From Allorhizocola rhizosphaerae (lineage in GTDB: Bacteria > Actinomycetota > Actinomycetes > Mycobacteriales > Micromonosporaceae): a stretch of 54,504 bases of DNA. Under the pieces are notes generated by a model that was not told the DNA's origin, did no database searches, and saw only the letters and a program-made list of their open reading frames with translations. The DNA lies in assembly GCF_003426775.1 (NCBI RefSeq), contig NZ_QJUG01000022.1, positions 1-54,504 on the forward strand. Reading direction: 5' to 3'. Positions 40,659 to 50,987 of the stretch are shown here, piece by piece (positions within the stretch are counted from its first letter, which is position 1; each line of letters opens with the position of its first letter). The position numbers were made by a program, and so were the translations under genes.

Positions 40659-42284
40659 ATGCTCGATCTGTGGTGGAAAAATGGGCTGGTTTACTGTTTG
40701 GACACCAAGACGTGGCTGGACGGTAATGGGGATGGGATCGGTGATCTGGCCGGGCTGGCGTCCAGTGTGGACTATCTGGCCGGGCTCGGCGTGACGTGCG
40801 TGTGGCTGATGCCCGTGTGCCCGTCGCCGTGGCGGGACGATGGTTACGATGTGAGCGACTATTATTCGGTCGATCCGAGGCTCGGCACGCTCGGTGACTT
40901 CGTGTCCTTTGTGCACGCCGCGCACGCGGCCGGGATTCGGGTGGTGCTGGATCTGCCATTGAACCACACGAGCATTGAGCATCCGTGGTTTCAGGCGGCG
41001 CGGGAGTCGAAGGAGTCGCCGTTTCGGGATTATTATGTGTGGAGCGACGAGCCGCCGCCAAACCCGCCGCCCGTGGTGTTTCCGGGCGAGCAGGAGAGCA
41101 CGTTTACTTACGATTCGGTTGCGGGGCAGTATTATGTGCATCGCTACTACAGCTTCATGCCGGAGCTGAACACGAGCAATCCGTTGGTGCGCAAGGAGCT
41201 GTACAAGATTCTTGGGTTCTGGCTGGCGTTGGGGGTCGATGGGTTCCGCATCGACTCGTTGCCGTTCCTGGTGGAGGAGATTGCCGATGGTGGGGGCGAG
41301 GAGGCGTCGCACGAGTATTTGCGCGACATGCGCTCGTTCCTGGGGCGGCGGAAGGGGAGCACCGTCCTGGTTGGAGAGGCGAATCTGCCCGCGCCGCAAC
41401 TGTTGCCGTACTTCGGGAAGTCCGGTGCGGAGCAGATGCAGGTGCTGTTCGACTTCTTCACGTGCGCTGGGGCGTGGACGGCGCTGGCGACCGGCAGCGC
41501 GGCACCGTTGATAGGCAAGCTGCGGGAACGGCCCGAGCCGCCGCCCATTTGCCAGTACCTGACATTTCTGCGGCATCACGACGAGTTGAGCTTCGAGCAT
41601 GTGCTGTCCAAATCGGACGCCGAGCGGGTGTTCGACCGGTTCGCACCGGAGGAGAATCATCGGGCATATGGTCGGGGCATCAGGCGACGGCTGGCATCCA
41701 TGCTCGACGGCGACCCGGCCCGCATCCGGCTCGCGCTTTCGTTGCTGCTGTCGCTTCCCGGCACGCCAATGCTTTTGTACGGTGACGAGATCGGGCTGGG
41801 CGACAATCTGGAGTTGGATGGGCGCCTGGCATGCCGCACCCTGATGCAGTGGAACAATCGCGAAAATGGGGGATTCTCGCCCGCGTCCACATTGGTCAGA
41901 CCTGCGGTGGCGGATGGGTCGTTCGGATATCGTGAGCGCAACGTCGGTACCCAACTGAAAAATCCAAATTCTCTTCTTCACTGGGTACGCCGTGCGGCCG
42001 CGCTGCGCAGGCAGTGTCCGGAGATCGGCGACGGCGTGTGGAAAATCCTTGACACTGGGGATGATTCGGTGCTCGCGCTGCGTTATCGCGGCCAGCACGA
42101 CCTGGTTGTGGCGCACAACCTGTCCGACCGGCGCGTCGAAACCCACCTGCCCGACCTCGACGGCGCCGACGACATCTTTGCCGATGGTGAATATGCTGCC
42201 CCTAAGGACGGCAGGCTGGAGCTGGCCCCGCACGGATTCCGCTGGCTGCGCAGGCCTTTGCTGAGCACGGAGGTCGTCGCGTAA
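40659..42284 (+). CDS. GH13 alpha-amylase family enzyme, trehalose-synthase-like
   Basis: 541 residues from the ATG at 40659; in-frame TTG (40644) and GTG (40653) starts are possible. The GH13 regions are clear: VVLDLPLNHTS (I), GVDGFRIDSLPF (II, nucleophile Asp near 199), VLVGEANLP (III, acid Glu near 239) and LRHHDELSF (IV, Asp). The layout resembles TreS (maltose alpha-glucosyltransferase), though shorter and without a maltokinase part, and with a small C-terminal beta domain. Its coupling to an F420-type oxidoreductase is notable. The precise reaction cannot be decided from the sequence. Confidence 0.88.
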   Translation: MLDLWWKNGLVYCLDTKTWLDGNGDGIGDLAGLASSVDYLAGLGVTCVWLMPVCPSPWRDDGYDVSDYYSVDPRLGTLGDFVSFVHAAHAAGIRVVLDLPLNHTSIEHPWFQAARESKESPFRDYYVWSDEPPPNPPPVVFPGEQESTFTYDSVAGQYYVHRYYSFMPELNTSNPLVRKELYKILGFWLALGVDGFRIDSLPFLVEEIADGGGEEASHEYLRDMRSFLGRRKGSTVLVGEANLPAPQLLPYFGKSGAEQMQVLFDFFTCAGAWTALATGSAAPLIGKLRERPEPPPICQYLTFLRHHDELSFEHVLSKSDAERVFDRFAPEENHRAYGRGIRRRLASMLDGDPARIRLALSLLLSLPGTPMLLYGDEIGLGDNLELDGRLACRTLMQWNNRENGGFSPASTLVRPAVADGSFGYRERNVGTQLKNPNSLLHWVRRAAALRRQCPEIGDGVWKILDTGDDSVLALRYRGQHDLVVAHNLSDRRVETHLPDLDGADDIFADGEYAAPKDGRLELAPHGFRWLRRPLLSTEVVA

Positions 42285-42289
42285 CGTCG

Positions 42290-42451
42290 GTGACGCGCGT
42301 GGCAGGGCCGTGGGCGAAACCGATTTTCCCGACGCTTTCGGCCCCAGCCCGCTTCCAGCGTTTCCTGCGTGAGGCGATCGCGGACGCCGACGCCGAACGA
42401 GCATCAGGCATGGGGCATGCGACGCGACGCGCCATCGGCGGTGTTGCGTGA
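42290..42451 (+). CDS. Possible small protein after the GH13 gene
   Basis: 53 codons from a GTG six bases after the GH13 stop; the peptide reads plausibly (PIFPTLSAPARFQRFLREAIADADAERASG in the middle region). There is no convincing ribosome site and no recognised family. It may be chance. Confidence 0.2.
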   Translation: MTRVAGPWAKPIFPTLSAPARFQRFLREAIADADAERASGMGHATRRAIGGVA

Positions 42452-42482
42452 CTGGCCGGCGCGGTGCCACAGGGGTGTGCTC

Positions 42483-42812
42483 TCAGCTGGAAATGTGTGC
42501 GATGGAGATATGCGTAATCGTGGCGGGACGACAGCTCAGCCGCCACGTGCCGGGTGGAAACACGCCCTGGACACTCCGGCCGTCGCTGCAGAAGATGGTG
42601 ACGTAGACGGTGCCCGAGAAGACATCGCAGTAAAGGTCGGATTGAAAGCCCACGCACTCAAAGTCCGCCTGCGTAAGGGAGCCATCCGTGATTTCGTATG
42701 CGCCTGAAACTTGGCTGACGGTCTGGGCAGAAGCGGGCCCAGTGGCTACGGTCGTGGCCGCGAGAATGGCCGCCAAGACTACCAATAGCCTCGCGATCAA
42801 AGACGTTCTCAT
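42483..42812 (-). CDS. Small secreted protein of unknown function
   Basis: 109 residues from the ATG at 42810-42812, preceded by GGGAGATC. A signal peptide (RLLVVLAAILAATTVATGPASA) leads to a mature part with four Cys (ADFECVGFQSDLYCDVFSG, TIFCSDGRSV, WRLSCRPA), probably two disulphides. The gene is monocistronic. No homologue is recognised. Confidence 0.7.
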   Translation of the reverse strand: MRTSLIARLLVVLAAILAATTVATGPASAQTVSQVSGAYEITDGSLTQADFECVGFQSDLYCDVFSGTVYVTIFCSDGRSVQGVFPPGTWRLSCRPATITHISIAHISS

Positions 42813-43186
42813 CGTGATCTCCCAACCGATGAAGGCGTAGTCGCTTGCCCCGCCAGGATTACCACCCGACCAGGCGAGGCAGCGACAAATGGAAGCAAAA
42901 CGTTCCACCATCGCCGCCGCGCGATGAATGCGGGCCGAGACACGAGCTGCCTGTTCGCGGTGGGTTTGATTTGGAGGTCACGGGCGTGGTTGCTGGGCAT
43001 ACGCCCGTGGTGGCAGGCGATGCACCCGCTTTCGGCGGGCGGGTGTTCGCCGCGCCCCGGCGACGAGCGAACCGGTTGCCCTCGGCATGTACGTCATGCT
43101 GGGCACACGCCGGGTGCGGCAGGCCGGCGCCAGCAGGGCTCGGGCGTAGTTGGCGCTGGGATGGGGCGCTGCCATGGATTGGGGTG
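42813..43186. other. 374-bp gap without a convincing gene
   Basis: The gap lies between the secreted-protein start and the end of the permease gene. It holds a 9-bp inverted repeat CACGGGCGT / ACGCCCGTG (42979-43009) and CACCCGC / GCGGGTG (43022-43044), possible terminator-like structures for the ABC operon. Frames are open on both strands but lack coding character. Confidence 0.5.
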
Positions 43187-43947
43187 TCATCGGCGTTGAT
43201 TGTCCCAGCGGAATGTGCGGGTGGCGATCAGTGCGAACACAGCGGCGCAGGCGAGGGCGGCGAGCCAGGCGATCCAGGTGGGATGGCGGGCGGGGATGCC
43301 GATCAGGTCGTGCTGGATGGCGTTGCCGAGCAGCCCGGGCGGTAGCACACTGAGGATGTCGCCCGCGCGCTCGGGCAGCCGGTCGAACGGCAGGAACAGG
43401 CCCGCGAGCGCGAGCAGGGCGAGCAGCGCGAAGGTCAGCGTGTTGGTGGCCGCCTCGGCCGTGGGCAACAGCGATCCGAGCAGGAAGCCGAACGAGACCA
43501 ACAGGACCAGTGTGGCCAGGCAGGTCACGAAGAGGCTGCCGATGCGCTCGACGGGCAGGTAGCCGGATGCCGCGGCCAGGGCCGCGATGATGACGGTCTG
43601 CGCGAGGGCGAGGCCGAGCCGCGCCGGGGCTTGGGCGAGCATGACCGTCAGGCGGGACACCGGCGTGGTGCTCAGCAGTCGCAGAGTGCCGCGCTCGCGC
43701 AGGGCCACCAATGGCACGGCGACGCCGTAGAACGCGACCGAAGCCAGCGCCACCAACAATCCCGTGGCGAGGAAGAACCTGCCCAGGTCCACAGTGGAGT
43801 CTGGTCGGTCCGGCATCATCGCGGCCATGCCGAGGAACAGGCCCAGCAGGCAGAACGGGTACAGCGCGACGTAAAACAACGTCTTGCGGTCTCGCACCAG
43901 CTCCAGGGTGCTCGCCTTGGTCATCGCGGCCAGCGTGCGTGGGCGCA

Positions 43948-43948
<1 letters not shown>
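43187..43948 (-). CDS. ABC-2-type transporter permease
   Basis: 253 residues from the ATG at 43946-43948, which shares a base with the ATPase stop (TGATG). Six TM helices; the cytoplasmic turn VALRERGTLRLLSTTPVSRLTVMLAQ is typical of ABC-2 permeases. It pairs with the ATPase just upstream. Export of a drug-like or antimicrobial compound is likely, but the cargo is unknown. Confidence 0.92.
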
Positions 43949-45071
<1,123 letters not shown>

Positions 45072-45075
<4 letters not shown>

Positions 45076-45404
45076 GCGTGCTCCTTGACGGTTTCGGGGG
45101 CAGCCGAAGCGATTTCATGCAGCACCGCTACGTGCGCGCGGAATGCGGATCGACCCTTGGCGGTCAGTGTCAGCCAGGTGCGTGGGCGCTTGCCCACATA
45201 GCCTTTGCGGACCGCGACATAGCCGGCCTCTTCGAGCAGACTGACCTGTTTGGACAGTACGGAATCGGTGACCTCGACCAGGTCGCGCACGAACCCGAAC
45301 TCGGCCTGCTCGGAAGCCGCCAGCGTGGCCATGATGGAAAAGCGCACGGGCGAGTGGATCAGCTCGTCGAGCCGATGACGCGGATGTTTTCCGGCGCTGC
45401 TCAT
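45072..45404 (-). CDS. Winged-helix regulator of the ABC operon
   Basis: 110 residues from the ATG at 45402-45404, overlapping the upstream stop (ATGA). HPRHRLDELIHSPVRFSIMATLAASEQAEFGFVRDLVEVTDSVLSKQVSLLEEAGYVAVRKGYVGKRPRTWLTLTAKGRSAF-type order is the HTH_27/MarR-like domain of small ArsR/PadR-related regulators, in which the wing has a KGYVGKRPRT turn. As it sits inside the ABC operon it probably autoregulates it. Confidence 0.92.
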
Positions 45405-45826
45405 CGTCGTAACACCGTCCAGGAACCGATGAGGCACGGCAGGGCAGGGATGATGCCCAGTGCCCAGCTCCACGGCGCGTCATGCAGGACGGTCACGTTG
45501 AGCAACAGGCTCACGATGACAAGCGTGAAGTAGAGCACCATCAACAGGATCCGCAGCGGGCGCAGGCCCCGCCACATCACCGGTTGGCTGCGGGACCACC
45601 AGTAGAGAAAGGTGATGAAAGCGGTCCAGATCGCCGCGATCGCAAAGACGAGCGCCGCCGACGCGGGCGCGGCGAGATTGACGGCCGCGTAATAGGCGAT
45701 CGTGCCGGTGCCGAGCGCGAGCAGATAGCGTCTATACCAACGGGATCGGTCACGCACCACCTGGCCCACGCGATCGAGCTCTTGGAGCTCTTCGGCCGCG
45801 GAGTGGGAAGTCAAGCCGCTGTTCAT
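45401..45826 (-). CDS. Membrane protein, first gene of the ABC operon
   Basis: 141 residues from the ATG at 45824-45826. A cytoplasmic N-terminus (AAEELQELDRVGQVVRDRSRWYRRYLL) leads into four TM helices (LALGTGTIAYYAAVNLAAP; ALVFAIAAIWTAFITFLYWW; ILLMVLYFTLVIVSLLLNV; WALGIIPALPCLIGSW). It resembles the small membrane proteins often encoded with HTH_27 regulators. Translation seems leaderless because the promoter is immediately upstream. Unknown function. Confidence 0.8.
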   Translation of the reverse strand: MNSGLTSHSAAEELQELDRVGQVVRDRSRWYRRYLLALGTGTIAYYAAVNLAAPASAALVFAIAAIWTAFITFLYWWSRSQPVMWRGLRPLRILLMVLYFTLVIVSLLLNVTVLHDAPWSWALGIIPALPCLIGSWTVLRR

Positions 45827-45832
45827 GCTTGA

Positions 45833-45862
45833 AATGTTGCCCAGTACTTTCCTTCTTGTCAA
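45833..45862 (-). promoter_or_regulatory. Leaderless-type promoter of the ABC operon
   Basis: A perfect minus-strand -35 TTGACA (45857-45862) and AACATT (45833-45838) 18 bp away put the transcription start at or next to the ATG at 45826, so no ribosome site is possible. The 159-bp divergent gap to the subtilase gene holds no other clear site. Confidence 0.5.
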
Positions 45863-45985
45863 GTAATTGAGCGCGTGGCAAACTCAAGCCGTTGACTCGA
45901 CCGCCCGGCCGACGCTAACGTCATTGATCTATCTGAATGACATCGGCGCCGTCCAAAAGCGACCCCGAAGCGACCATGAGGAGCC

Positions 45986-48900
45986 GTGTTGTTATCCCAC
46001 CCCCGCGCACATCTACGCACGCTCATCGCCATCACCACCACCTTGGCTGTCACGCTGGGCCTGGGCGCCGCCGTCACACCGGCATTCGCGGCCGCCCTGC
46101 CCGCCTCCGACTCCGGGCGGTGGATCGTGCGGCTCGCCGAGCCCTCGCTCGCCGCCAGCCAGGCGCAGTCCGGCGGCAAGGTCGACGTCAACACCCCGTC
46201 CGCGAAGTCCTATCTGGACCGTCTCGCCGCGCGCCAGGCGGAGGTGGCCGAGCAACTCGGCGACACGCTCGACCGCCCGATCGCGGTGCGGGCCAGCTAT
46301 CGCAACGTGCTCAACGCGATTGTCGTCGAGGCCAGTGCGGCCGAGGCAGCCAGGCTCAACGAGGTTTCCGGCGTGGTGGCGGTCGAGCCCGACGCCGAGC
46401 TCGAGCTCACCACCGACGCCAGCAATGATCTGATCGGGTCGGGAGCGATCTGGGCGGGCGAGACCGGGCAGGAGTTAGCCACGCGCGGCGAGGGTGTGGT
46501 GGTCGGCATCCTCGACAGCGGCATCAACCCGCGTCATCCGAGCTTCGCGGCCACCGACGGCGAGGGTTGGGCGCACACCAATCCCTATGGCGCATATCTG
46601 GGCGTTTGCACCCCGGCGCATCCCAACCACGATCCCCTCTGCAACGACAAGCTCGTGGGAGCTTGGAGTTTCGTCTCTCAGCCGTCCGCGCGCGACACCA
46701 ACGGCCATGGCAGCCACACCGCTTCCACAGCCGTTGGCAATCGGCACAGCGTGACCCTGCCCTACGGCGGCGACGTGGCGACGCGCACCGTCCAAGGGGT
46801 GGCGCCGCGGGCCAATGTCATCGCCTACCGGGTGTGCATCGACAGCTGCCCGGTGACGGCGATCCTGGCGGGGATCAACCAGGCCATAGCCGACGGCGTC
46901 GACGTGCTCAACTACTCGATTTCCGGATCGGACAGCCCGTGGACCGATTCGGTGAGCCGGGCGTTCCTGGAGGCGTTCGGTGCGGGCATCTTCGTGTCGG
47001 CGTCGGCCGGCAACTCGGGTCCGGGTGCCGGCACGGTCGCGCACACCTCGCCGTGGAACGCGTCGGTCGCGGCCACCAACAACGATCGCATCTTCGCCAA
47101 GACCCTGTCGGTGCTCAGCCCCGAGCCCGTGCCGCCGGGCCTTGCCGCGATCACCGCATTCCCCGGCTTCGGCCCGGCCAACGCGACCGACCTCGACGCG
47201 GAGCTGCGATACTCCGGCGAGGTGGGCACTGCGACGGGCTGTAGCGCGTTCCCCGCCAACGGTTTCGCCAACGCGATCGCGCTTATCCCGTTCGGCACCT
47301 GCACGCCGGCCGTCAAGGTGACCAATGCCGCCAATGCCGGTGCCCGGGGGGTCATTCTCTTCGAGCGGCAGCCGGGTCCGCCGGTCTTCGCCTCCGGATT
47401 GGACGGTGCGGCGATCCCGGCGGCAAGTGTCACGCAGACCGCCGGTGAAGCGTTGCAAAGCCTGGCCACCGGGACGCAAGCCCCCGTCATGGTCCGGCTA
47501 GGCGCCGCGACCGAGCTGGTGCGCGACGGTGCGGCTGCCAATGCCGTGGCGTGGTTCAGCTCGCGCGGGCCGAGCGACTTCGACCTGCTCGCCCCCACGA
47601 TGGCCGCGCCCGGGGTGAACGTGCTCGCCGCATACCGGGAGATCGGCGGCAACCCCAACCGCTACGAGGTCATTCGCGGCACGTCCATGGCCTCGCCCCA
47701 CGTGGCCGGTGCCGGTGCGCTGCTGCGCGCGCTGCACCCCGACTGGTCGCCTGCGCGCATCCGGGCCGCGCTCGCGGGCACAGCCAATTCGGCCGGCATG
47801 CGCAAGCACGACGGCACCACCGCGGCCGACCCGCTCGACGTCGGCGCCGGCCGCGTCGACCTGGCCGCGGCGGGCCGGGTCGGGCTGGTGCTCGACGAGT
47901 CATACGCCGACATGCTGGCGGCCAACCCGGCCTCTGGGGGCAGCCCGCGTACCCTCAATGTTCCTTATCTGGTAAACCGGCAATGCGCGCAGGTGTGTTC
48001 GTGGACGCGCGAGGTGACCAGCGTCGCCGACGCGTCCGCGGGTTACACGGCAACGGTTGTGGTGCCCACCGGGATGACCGCCACGGTCGAGCCGGCGACG
48101 TTCACGCTGGCGCCCGGTGCCACGCAGCGGCTCACGGTCACGGTCAACGCGTCCGGCAGCGCGGGCGGCAGCTGGGCCTTCGCCGATCTGCGACTGTCCA
48201 CCAGCGACAGTCATGTCGGGGGCACGCCGATCGCTGGCGTGCACTACCCGATCGCGGTGATCCCGGTGGCCCCGGCGATCGGCGTGACCCCGGCCCAGGT
48301 CGAGGTGTCGCAGAAGCCCGGCAAGACCGCCAATCGCGGTGTGACGATTCGCAATCAGGGCAACGGTTCGCTGGAGTGGCGGCTGTCCGGCGGGTCCGGC
48401 TGCAGCACGCCTGCGGACCTCGCTTGGCTTGACGCCGCACCGGAATCGGGCGCCGTAGCGGCGGGTGGCTCCAGCCAGCTCCGGTTGACGTTCGATTCCA
48501 CCGGGCAATCGCCGGGGCGGCTCACGGCAACACTGTGTGTCGCCAGCAACGATCCGGCCAACCCGGTCGTGCGGGTGGCGGTCGCGCTCGTCGTGCTCGA
48601 CCTGCCCACAATGGTTGTCCCGCAGGAGCTCGCGGTGACCCAGCCGGCGGGCACGGTCACCGGCACGCGCATGACCATCGGCAACACTGGCACCGCCGCG
48701 CTCGACTGGCGCGTTGGCGAGGCCAAGGTGGCCGCGCCGCCCGACGCCGCTCTGGCCAATGTGGACCCCAAGCGGCGCGATCTGCTGCGCGACGGGGTGC
48801 TCCTAGTGCCCAACACCGCGGTGCCCGGGGTGGCAGCGTTCGACCCGCAGACCGGTGACCTGCTCGATCCGGCGTTCATCACCTACCCGCAGAGCCTGGG

Positions 48901-50212
48901 CACCACGACCCACATCATCCTCAACGCGGCGCAAGACGGGTTCCTGGTGTCGTCCCAGTCGGAGGGCGTGGTCCACGCGTTCGACCTGGACGGCAGCTAC
49001 CAAGGGATCTTCGCGCCCAAAGGCGGGGTGGACCCGTCCATCATGGCCAACATCCGGGGCATGGCCATCTCGCCGCGCGGCACGCTGCTCGTGACGTCGG
49101 CCGGCGGCAACAAGGTGGTGGAGTTCGACGCCGGCGGTGAATACCTGGGCGACTTCATCGCGTCCGGCGCGGGCGGCATCAACGGGCCGTGGTATGTGCT
49201 GTTCCGCGACAGCGACGTGTTGGTCTCGGCGAGTGGCGGCAACATTTACCGCTACGACCACGCCGGGCAGCCGCTTTCGGTGTGGCAAAGCGAGATTAAC
49301 TTCCCGCAGCAGCTGTACCGGCAGGCCAACGGCAACGTGCTGGCGGCCGCGTTCTCCAGCCCGAACGGGGTCTGGGAGCTCGACCCCAATGGTGCGCTCA
49401 TCGGGCGCTACACCGGGGTTTCGAGCAACCGAGGCGTGTACCCGCTGGGCAACGGCAACATCCTGACGAGCAACGGCACCGGCGTGCACGCGATCGACCG
49501 GGGCACAGCGGTGATTGAGACCAAGCTCAGCGGGAGCGGGGTCCGGATGATCAGTGAGATCGCGCGGACGCAGCCGTGTGACGAACCGGGCGACGTGCCG
49601 TGGCTGCGGGTGTCGCGTGAGTCCGGCACGACCCCGGCGGGTGGCAGCAGCGAGCTCACCGTGCTGGTCGACTCCACCGGGCTGGCGGCAGGTGTGCACC
49701 GGGCGCATGTGTGCGTCAGCGGCAACGACCCGGACAGCCCTCTGGTAGGGGTACCGATCGTGGTCACGGTGACCGATCAGACGTGCGGCCGCACGATCAC
49801 CGGCACCCACCTCGGCCCGCTGGACGTCTCGTCCGGGTTGACGTGCCTCGCGCACGGGTCGACGGTGATCGGGCCGATGAGCGTGCGTGCGGGGGCGAGC
49901 CTGCACGCCGACGGCACCAGGGCGCTCGGCGCGCTGTCGGCGCACGGCGCGGCCCGGGTGGAGCTGTCCGACTCGTGGGTGATCGGCCCAGTCTCGGTAC
50001 GGGCCGGCACGACCAAGGTGTTGGTGGCCGGCAACCACTTCATCGGGCCGGTGTCCATGCGCGACAACGTAACGGGCACAATGCCGATCGCGCTGTCGGG
50101 CAACACCATCGTCGGGCCGCTCGCCTGCTCCGGCAACCAGCCACCGCCGGTAAACGAAGGCGTGCCAAACACGGTCTTCGGGCCCGTGTCCGGACAATGC
50201 GAGGGCCTATGA
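45986..50212 (+). CDS. Large secreted subtilase (S8) with PA, propeller-like and beta-helix-like regions
   Basis: 1408 residues from a GTG behind AGGAG (a TTG follows). Signal peptide ends near VTPAFAA; an I9-type propeptide (WIVRLAEPSLAASQ) follows. The triad is Asp in GILDSGINPRHP (about 177), His in GHGSHTAS (about 242) and Ser in GTSMASPHVAG (about 565), with a PA domain in between. Then come Ig-like/ASH repeats with IxNxGNGSLEW and SGNDPDSP-type Cys-containing ends, NHL/propeller-like repeats (about 940-1185, FDLDGSYQGIF, YRYDHAGQPL) and a C-terminal beta-helix-like region of GPMSVRAG and GPVSVRAG turns. Extracellular protein breakdown or processing is expected. Confidence 0.92.
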   Translation: MLLSHPRAHLRTLIAITTTLAVTLGLGAAVTPAFAAALPASDSGRWIVRLAEPSLAASQAQSGGKVDVNTPSAKSYLDRLAARQAEVAEQLGDTLDRPIAVRASYRNVLNAIVVEASAAEAARLNEVSGVVAVEPDAELELTTDASNDLIGSGAIWAGETGQELATRGEGVVVGILDSGINPRHPSFAATDGEGWAHTNPYGAYLGVCTPAHPNHDPLCNDKLVGAWSFVSQPSARDTNGHGSHTASTAVGNRHSVTLPYGGDVATRTVQGVAPRANVIAYRVCIDSCPVTAILAGINQAIADGVDVLNYSISGSDSPWTDSVSRAFLEAFGAGIFVSASAGNSGPGAGTVAHTSPWNASVAATNNDRIFAKTLSVLSPEPVPPGLAAITAFPGFGPANATDLDAELRYSGEVGTATGCSAFPANGFANAIALIPFGTCTPAVKVTNAANAGARGVILFERQPGPPVFASGLDGAAIPAASVTQTAGEALQSLATGTQAPVMVRLGAATELVRDGAAANAVAWFSSRGPSDFDLLAPTMAAPGVNVLAAYREIGGNPNRYEVIRGTSMASPHVAGAGALLRALHPDWSPARIRAALAGTANSAGMRKHDGTTAADPLDVGAGRVDLAAAGRVGLVLDESYADMLAANPASGGSPRTLNVPYLVNRQCAQVCSWTREVTSVADASAGYTATVVVPTGMTATVEPATFTLAPGATQRLTVTVNASGSAGGSWAFADLRLSTSDSHVGGTPIAGVHYPIAVIPVAPAIGVTPAQVEVSQKPGKTANRGVTIRNQGNGSLEWRLSGGSGCSTPADLAWLDAAPESGAVAAGGSSQLRLTFDSTGQSPGRLTATLCVASNDPANPVVRVAVALVVLDLPTMVVPQELAVTQPAGTVTGTRMTIGNTGTAALDWRVGEAKVAAPPDAALANVDPKRRDLLRDGVLLVPNTAVPGVAAFDPQTGDLLDPAFITYPQSLGTTTHIILNAAQDGFLVSSQSEGVVHAFDLDGSYQGIFAPKGGVDPSIMANIRGMAISPRGTLLVTSAGGNKVVEFDAGGEYLGDFIASGAGGINGPWYVLFRDSDVLVSASGGNIYRYDHAGQPLSVWQSEINFPQQLYRQANGNVLAAAFSSPNGVWELDPNGALIGRYTGVSSNRGVYPLGNGNILTSNGTGVHAIDRGTAVIETKLSGSGVRMISEIARTQPCDEPGDVPWLRVSRESGTTPAGGSSELTVLVDSTGLAAGVHRAHVCVSGNDPDSPLVGVPIVVTVTDQTCGRTITGTHLGPLDVSSGLTCLAHGSTVIGPMSVRAGASLHADGTRALGALSAHGAARVELSDSWVIGPVSVRAGTTKVLVAGNHFIGPVSMRDNVTGTMPIALSGNTIVGPLACSGNQPPPVNEGVPNTVFGPVSGQCEGL

Positions 50213-50530
50213 CGGCGGAAACTGCAGCTACCAGGGCCACGGCAGGTCCGGAGCCGACCATGCGACAGCCTACGGCTGTGCGTGCGGTATGAGGGCCTAT
50301 GGCTGTGCGTGCGGTGTGAGGGCGTGTCGCCGGGCCTGCAGTGTGGGGGTTACGGCTGTGCCTGCCGTGCGAGGGCCTATGGCTATGCCTTCAGTGTGGC
50401 GTTAACGGCCGGGCCGGCGGTGCGAATTCGCATAGCCGGCCCGACACTGCGATCACTTTGGACGGCTTGTTTTACGGTGTGCAGAGTCGCGTGGCAATGC
50501 GAGGGCGTGCGGCGGGGCCAACTATGCGAG
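50190..50530. repeat. Imperfect 26-27 bp repeats after the subtilase gene
   Basis: Successive units of 26-27 bp begin with GGCTGTGCGTGCGGT or GGCTGTGCCTGCCGT and contain GCGAGGGCCTATGGC or a variant, at about 50274-50440, with a more diverged copy near 50490. The GCGAGGGCCTATG core also occurs at the end of the subtilase coding sequence (50199-50211), so the array appears to derive from the gene's 3' end. Confidence 0.75.
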
Positions 50531-50987
50531 CGCCATGTGGCCGGGATTGTTATGGCGCATCGGTTGGGCCGGAAGTGCACGTGGCATGGCTGACGGGCGG
50601 CAGCCAACGAGCCCCGGGTTGGTAGCCGGGCTGAGTCTGGCTCGTAGCCGTGAGCCCGGGTGCCGGAGGAAGCCCTTGCCCATGAGTCTACGGCCGCCTG
50701 CGACGAGTCTACCGGCCGCCCGTGGCGGGTATCGTGCTGGCCGGGCCGGCCGCAGCCAGGCGGCGTCCGCTACGGCCGACGGCCTGGTCCATTGTGGACT
50801 CCCGCGAGCTCTGACACCACGGTCGGGGTTCAGCGTTCGCAGGCATGGCGGCTGGACTACGGCATCAACCCAATCCTGCGGGCACTCCTCCGCCCGGAGC
50901 GGGCGCGGGCTGGCTGTAACAATGCGGGACCCCTCCCGCCACCGCCGGGCAAGAATCGGTTCGGGTGCGTGTGAGGAGGGAAGCAAG
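50213..50987. other. 775-bp gap without a convincing gene
   Basis: Apart from the repeats in its first 320 bp it contains no frame with actinomycete codon bias. The last bases hold the GAGGAGGG ribosome site of the next gene. The frame of the next gene stays open through much of the gap, but its translation there lacks coding character. No terminator hairpin with long arms was noticed. Confidence 0.6.

Noticed and set aside
40587-42470. Open frame of 627 codons on the minus strand
   Set aside because: Antisense to the GH13 gene with Arg/Pro/His-rich translation.
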